A stretch of DNA of 8,841 nt, from positions 1 to 8,841 of the forward strand of contig DTUH01000219.1 of NCBI GenBank assembly GCA_012964265.1. Direction: 5' to 3'. The stretch comes from Candidatus Lambdaproteobacteria bacterium (GTDB lineage Bacteria; SAR324; NAC60-12). The translations under genes were made by a program, and so were the position numbers. Shown one piece after another: positions 5,532-8,841 of the stretch (positions are counted from its first letter, which is position 1; each line of letters starts with the position of its first letter). The notes under the pieces were generated by a model that was not told the DNA's origin, made no database searches, and saw nothing but the letters and a program-made list of their open reading frames with translations.

Positions 5532-7775
5532 ATGTTTACAAAAGATTTAGAAATGTGTTTGATGGCAGCTCAAAGTGAAGCTATTGACCGGCGGCATGAA
5601 TATTTGTGCGTCGAACATATTCTCTATGCTTTGCTGCACAATGATGCGGGACTGAATGTGATCCGTAGTTGCGGAGGCGACACAAACCTCATCAAGCAGG
5701 ATTTGGAGGACTTCTTTTCGCAGCAGGAAGAAGTTGATGAAAATAAATTGCCGCGACAGACAAAGGCCGTCCAGCGTGTGCTGCATTTGGCCATCATGCA
5801 TGTTAACAGTTCCGGAAAGGCATCTGCGGATGTTGGTGATGTGCTGGTGGCAATTCACCGTGAATCCCGCTCTTACGCGTCTTATTTCCTGCAGAAACAG
5901 GATATTTCCCGTCTTGATTTGCTGAATTACATTTCGCATGGTATTGCCAAAGTTCCCGCGGAAGAAGAAAAAAGTGACGGTCATGATTTTGAAGGCGGAG
6001 AAGATGAGGAAGATGGTCAGCAAACACGCCCCGAGCAGAATCCGCTGGAACTTTACACCCAGAATTTGACACGGCAGGCAGAAGAAAAACGGATTGATCC
6101 GTTGATTGGACGTGAAAATGAAATCAACCGTACCCTCCAGATTTTGTGCAGAAGGCGCAAAAACAATCCGATTTACGTGGGTGATCCGGGAGTTGGTAAA
6201 ACCGCGGTTGCGGAAGGTCTTGCGCTGCAGATTTTCAATGGTGACATTCCGGAAATGATGGAAGGCACCGAGGTATTTGCTCTTGACATTGGTGCATTGC
6301 TGGCCGGAACCAAGTTCCGTGGAGATTTTGAACAGCGCATAAAAGCCGTGCTGAAGGCTCTGGAAAAAAAACCGGGCTCGATTTTATTCATCGATGAAAT
6401 TCATACAATAATTGGCGCAGGAGCAACCAGCGGCGGATCAATGGATGTTTCAAATCTACTAAAACCGGCGCTGGCCAAAGGTGAAATTCGCTGTATCGGT
6501 TCCACGACTTATGAAGAATACAAAAAGATTTTTGAAAAAGACCGCGCTCTTTCACGCCGCTTTCAGAAAATTGACATCAATGAACCGACTCTCGCGGAAA
6601 CGATCAAGATTCTCAAAGGTTTGAAAACACGATACGAAAAACATCACCAACTCCGTTATACTGCCGGATCCCTGAAAACTGCCGCAGAACTTTCGGAAAA
6701 ATATATCAATGAGCGTTACTTGCCGGACAAAGCAATTGACGTAATCGATGAGGCCGGATCGATGGTACGACTGCGTCCGGGTGCAAAACGAAAAACTGTG
6801 GGTGTGCCGGATATTGAAAAAGTGGTGGCCAGTATGGCTAGAGTTCCAGTTGAACGCATGAATTCAACCGACAAGGATAAACTGCGTGACCTTGAGAAAG
6901 AATTGAAGATGCAGGTTTTTGGGCAGGATGAGGCAATTGGCACTTTGGTTCAAGCCATCAAACGCTCCCGTGCAGGATTGCATCATCCGGAACATCCCAT
7001 CGGCTCTTTTCTTTTTACCGGCCCCACCGGAGTCGGCAAAACGGAATTAGCCAAGCAGCTTGCCTTTATTATGGGCATCAAGTTTGAACGGTTTGACATG
7101 AGCGAATACATGGAGAAGCACACCGTTTCCCGTCTGATCGGTGCTCCTCCAGGCTATGTCGGTTTTGACCAGGGCGGCTTGCTGACAGACGCGGTTCGCA
7201 AAAATCCGCATTGTGTGATCCTGCTTGATGAAATTGAAAAAGCGCATCCGGACATTTTCAACATTCTGCTTCAAGTGATGGATCACGCGACTTTGACGGA
7301 CAACAACGGGCGTGAGGCGGATTTCCGCAATGTTGTGCTGGTGATGACTTCCAATGTCGGCGCGAAAGAAATGAGTTCAGCTACAATCGGATTTGGCGAA
7401 AGCACGCCAAAAGCTCCCTCTAAAAAAGCCATTGAAAAAGTCTTCAGTCCTGAATTCCGTAACCGTCTGGACAACACCATTTCATTTAAGGGTCTTCCGG
7501 AAGACGTTGTTTTGATGGTTGTCGAAAAGATGATTGTGGAACTGGAAGTGAAACTTCAACTGCAAAAGGTGGTCATTAATGTTACGGATGCTGCAAAATC
7601 TTGGTTAGCCAAAAAAGGTTATGATCCGGTCTTTGGCGCACGTCCTATGGGACGCACGATTCAACGGGAAATTGAAACCATCCTGGCAGATGAAGTCCTG
7701 TTTGGGCAGCTGGAAAATGGGGGAGAAGTCAGCATTGGAATAAAAAAAGATCAGCTGAAGTTTAAGTATTCCTGA
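5532..7775 (+). CDS. clpA: ClpA, ATP-dependent unfoldase subunit of the ClpAP protease
   Basis: ClpA is a hexameric AAA+ unfoldase that threads substrates into ClpP. From the ATG at 5532 the protein has 747 residues (E. coli 758). In order: a double-repeat Clp N-domain (about 1-141) that docks ClpS, an acidic linker (about 143-163, rich in Glu/Asp), D1 with Walker A GDPGVGKT (217-224) and Walker B ILFIDE (284-289), and D2 with Walker A GPTGVGKT (497-504) and Walker B VILLDE (562-567). The ClpP-docking tripeptide is IGF (619-621), where E. coli ClpA has IGL. Sensor-2 GARPMGR is near the C-terminus. There is no ClpB-type middle coiled coil, which separates it from ClpB/ClpC. A GTG at 5529 directly precedes the ATG and is a less likely start. 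The SD is weak (GAG at the clpS stop), suggesting coupling to clpS. Confidence 0.97.
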   Translation: MFTKDLEMCLMAAQSEAIDRRHEYLCVEHILYALLHNDAGLNVIRSCGGDTNLIKQDLEDFFSQQEEVDENKLPRQTKAVQRVLHLAIMHVNSSGKASADVGDVLVAIHRESRSYASYFLQKQDISRLDLLNYISHGIAKVPAEEEKSDGHDFEGGEDEEDGQQTRPEQNPLELYTQNLTRQAEEKRIDPLIGRENEINRTLQILCRRRKNNPIYVGDPGVGKTAVAEGLALQIFNGDIPEMMEGTEVFALDIGALLAGTKFRGDFEQRIKAVLKALEKKPGSILFIDEIHTIIGAGATSGGSMDVSNLLKPALAKGEIRCIGSTTYEEYKKIFEKDRALSRRFQKIDINEPTLAETIKILKGLKTRYEKHHQLRYTAGSLKTAAELSEKYINERYLPDKAIDVIDEAGSMVRLRPGAKRKTVGVPDIEKVVASMARVPVERMNSTDKDKLRDLEKELKMQVFGQDEAIGTLVQAIKRSRAGLHHPEHPIGSFLFTGPTGVGKTELAKQLAFIMGIKFERFDMSEYMEKHTVSRLIGAPPGYVGFDQGGLLTDAVRKNPHCVILLDEIEKAHPDIFNILLQVMDHATLTDNNGREADFRNVVLVMTSNVGAKEMSSATIGFGESTPKAPSKKAIEKVFSPEFRNRLDNTISFKGLPEDVVLMVVEKMIVELEVKLQLQKVVINVTDAAKSWLAKKGYDPVFGARPMGRTIQREIETILADEVLFGQLENGGEVSIGIKKDQLKFKYS

Positions 7776-7784
7776 TCAGGAAAA

Positions 7785-8531
7785 ATGTCGTATTTCATTT
7801 TTGAGGGAGTGCTTGAATGCGGACAGCAGTTTGAACTTGAAGGTGAGGAAGCGCGGCATGTTTTGAAATCCCGACGAATGCGTTCCGGAGACCACTTCCT
7901 GATTCAGGATCAAAAAGGTCAACGCTTCGATGCGGTTTTGGCAAGTTTCGACCGCAGCTCACTGAGCTTTGTTCCGGAACATTCCGTCGCGGTTCCAGCG
8001 CCTTCCGGGTTGCGTCTGGAAATTCTGCAAGCCCTGCCCAAGGAAAAGGCGCTGGACTGGATTCTGCAAAAATCTACTGAGCTTGGAGTCAGCCGACTTG
8101 ATTTTTTTTGCGGAACTCGTTCGCCAAATTCATTTCGTTTTTCACAGCACAAACACCAGTTGACACGCTGGCAGCGAATTGTTCTGGAAGCGTCCAAACA
8201 GTGCGGACGCCAATTTCCTCCCGAAGTTTACCTGCATCCGGATTTAGCGTCAGCACTGGATAAACTTCCGGAATGTCAGAATTCCTGGATGCTTTCTGCG
8301 GAAAGCGGAGATTCCGTTTCCTGGAAAAATACCGGAGCATCCGTGGAAACAAATCAACTGCACCAGCGTGTGCTGATTGGTCCGGAAGGAGGTTTGCATC
8401 CGGATGAAATCGAATTGGCTCTGCGTTCAGGTCTGCGACAGGTAGGTCTTGGGCCGAGAATTCTGAGGTCAGAAACCGCAACAGTAACTGCAATTTCGAT
8501 TTTACAGTTTTTGTGGGGGGATCTTTCATGA
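7785..8531 (+). CDS. rsmE: 16S rRNA (uracil1498-N3)-methyltransferase
   Basis: RsmE methylates N3 of U1498 in helix 44 of 16S rRNA using SAM; it acts on the assembled 30S subunit. The 248-residue protein has an N-terminal PUA-like domain (about 1-70, with EEARHVLKSRRMRSGD at 21-36) and a SPOUT (trefoil-knot) catalytic domain. Family motifs are clear: KEKALDWILQKSTELGV (86-102), EASKQCGR (135-142), LIGPEGG (197-203) and LGPRILRSETATVTA (222-236), the last two forming the knot and SAM site. It starts 9 bp after the clpA stop, with AGG four to five bases before the ATG, so it is very likely the third gene of the clpS operon. Its stop overlaps a possible tiny ORF (ATGA at 8528). Confidence 0.96.
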   Translation: MSYFIFEGVLECGQQFELEGEEARHVLKSRRMRSGDHFLIQDQKGQRFDAVLASFDRSSLSFVPEHSVAVPAPSGLRLEILQALPKEKALDWILQKSTELGVSRLDFFCGTRSPNSFRFSQHKHQLTRWQRIVLEASKQCGRQFPPEVYLHPDLASALDKLPECQNSWMLSAESGDSVSWKNTGASVETNQLHQRVLIGPEGGLHPDEIELALRSGLRQVGLGPRILRSETATVTAISILQFLWGDLS

Positions 8532-8584
8532 ACAGCGTAAAAACTGTGTCATACTCGCGGAAGTGGGAATCCGGAAAGTTGTAA
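8528..8584 (+). CDS. Possible 18-residue ORF coupled to rsmE
   Basis: An ATG overlaps the rsmE stop as ATGA (8528-8531) and opens 18 codons ending TAA at 8582-8584. A G-run (8515-8520) lies seven bases upstream and could serve as an SD, but it also encodes the conserved Trp-Gly end of RsmE and so is not independent evidence. The peptide is polar and basic with no recognised motif. It may be chance. Confidence 0.2.
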   Translation: MNSVKTVSYSRKWESGKL

Positions 8585-8625
8585 GAATCGCAAATTATAA
8601 ACTCTTGCAATAAAATAGAAGAAAC

Positions 8626-8663
8626 TTTACTGATTTTGTAAAAATGATTATTTTTCATAAATT
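8626..8663 (+). promoter_or_regulatory. Possible promoter region for the last gene
   Basis: Two overlapping weak candidates lie in AT-rich DNA: TTTACT (8626-8631) with TATTTT (8649-8654) at 17-base spacing, and TTGTAA (8636-8641) with TAAATT (8658-8663) at 16-base spacing. Each hexamer matches consensus at four of six positions. With no clear terminator after rsmE, read-through from the clp operon is also possible. Confidence 0.3.
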
Positions 8664-8693
8664 TCAAATAATTTAATAAATTGGAGTAAAAAA

Positions 8694-8841
8694 ATGCCTA
8701 AAGTAGTTTTAATAATCTGTGGTTTGGCCTTCGCCTTTTCTGTTTCGGCAAAGGAATCCATCCGGGGGCACTATGATGTAGTTGGCAATGTACCTGCTGC
8801 ACATAGTCTTAAAAAAGTTGTATATGAGGAATTTATGAATT
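8694..8841 (+). CDS. Exported protein, N-terminal fragment (runs off the window)
   Basis: Only 49 codons are present. The product begins with a short Sec-type signal peptide: MPK, a hydrophobic core VVLIICGLAFAFSV, and a probable cleavage after VSA near residue 19. The visible mature part is KESIRGHYDVVGNVPAAHSL followed by KKVVYEEFMN. The ending resembles the first beta strand of DsbA/thioredoxin-fold periplasmic proteins, where a segment like V-x-x-E-F is followed by a CPHC-type motif; the next bases, outside the window, would decide. The ATG at 8694 has a good SD (GGAG at 8683-8686, seven bases upstream). The thioredoxin assignment is a guess; that it is exported is well supported. Confidence 0.75.
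   Translation, partial: MPKVVLIICGLAFAFSVSAKESIRGHYDVVGNVPAAHSLKKVVYEEFMN

Noticed and set aside
5547..6023. 158-codon reverse frame antisense to clpA
   Set aside because: It lies wholly opposite a clearly real clpA N-domain and its composition looks like a shadow translation.
8089..8667. 192-codon reverse frame antisense to rsmE
   Set aside because: It covers the conserved SPOUT domain of rsmE on the other strand and has no family features of its own.
1..8841. A new defence, mobile or biosynthetic system
   Set aside because: No transposase, recombinase, toxin-antitoxin pair, nuclease, CRISPR repeat or tRNA was seen; most genes are recognisable housekeeping functions.

Overview
The window reads as a piece of ordinary chromosome from a Gram-negative (diderm) bacterium with moderate GC and AT-rich intergenic gaps. 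The diderm inference rests on a signal-peptide-bearing protein that looks like an outer-membrane beta-barrel, a type II secretion / type IV pilus inner-membrane platform protein, and a ClpS-ClpA pair. The lineage cannot be fixed from the sequence. The long serine acetyltransferase resembles the form I associate with Bacteroidetes and Spirochaetes, while clpS-clpA is widespread in proteobacteria and other diderms. No tRNA, rRNA, insertion sequence, CRISPR array or phage gene was recognised.

Left part (1-880): a minus-strand gene for a small beta-barrel-like protein with its own promoter. It is cut at its 3' end by a perfect 25-bp inverted repeat that runs exactly to base 1, so the stop codon there is probably not the natural one. 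A 399-bp gap follows, holding that promoter, a likely forward promoter, a GC-rich REP-like palindrome and a possible 26-codon leader ORF.

Middle part (881-5072): an orphan gspF/pilC-type gene with a TTG start overlaps tail-to-tail by 42 bp with a Nudix gene of the CoA diphosphatase (NudL) family. Next on the minus strand are an unrecognised small helical protein, perhaps HEPN-like, and pyrE (orotate phosphoribosyltransferase), closely spaced and possibly co-transcribed. Divergent from pyrE is a serine acetyltransferase gene, the first step of cysteine synthesis.

Right part (5073-8841): a strong-looking promoter drives clpS-clpA-rsmE with 9-bp gaps. ClpS should hand N-degron substrates to ClpA, which unfolds them for ClpP; clpP is not in the window. 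RsmE methylates U1498 of 16S rRNA. A tiny ATGA-coupled ORF follows rsmE, then the first 49 codons of an exported protein that runs off the window.

I found no convincing undescribed multi-gene system. The points most worth a second look are the edge inverted repeat, the roughly elevenfold excess of TCCGGA, the unrecognised protein beside pyrE, the REP-like element and leader ORF before gspF, and the tiny ORF after rsmE.
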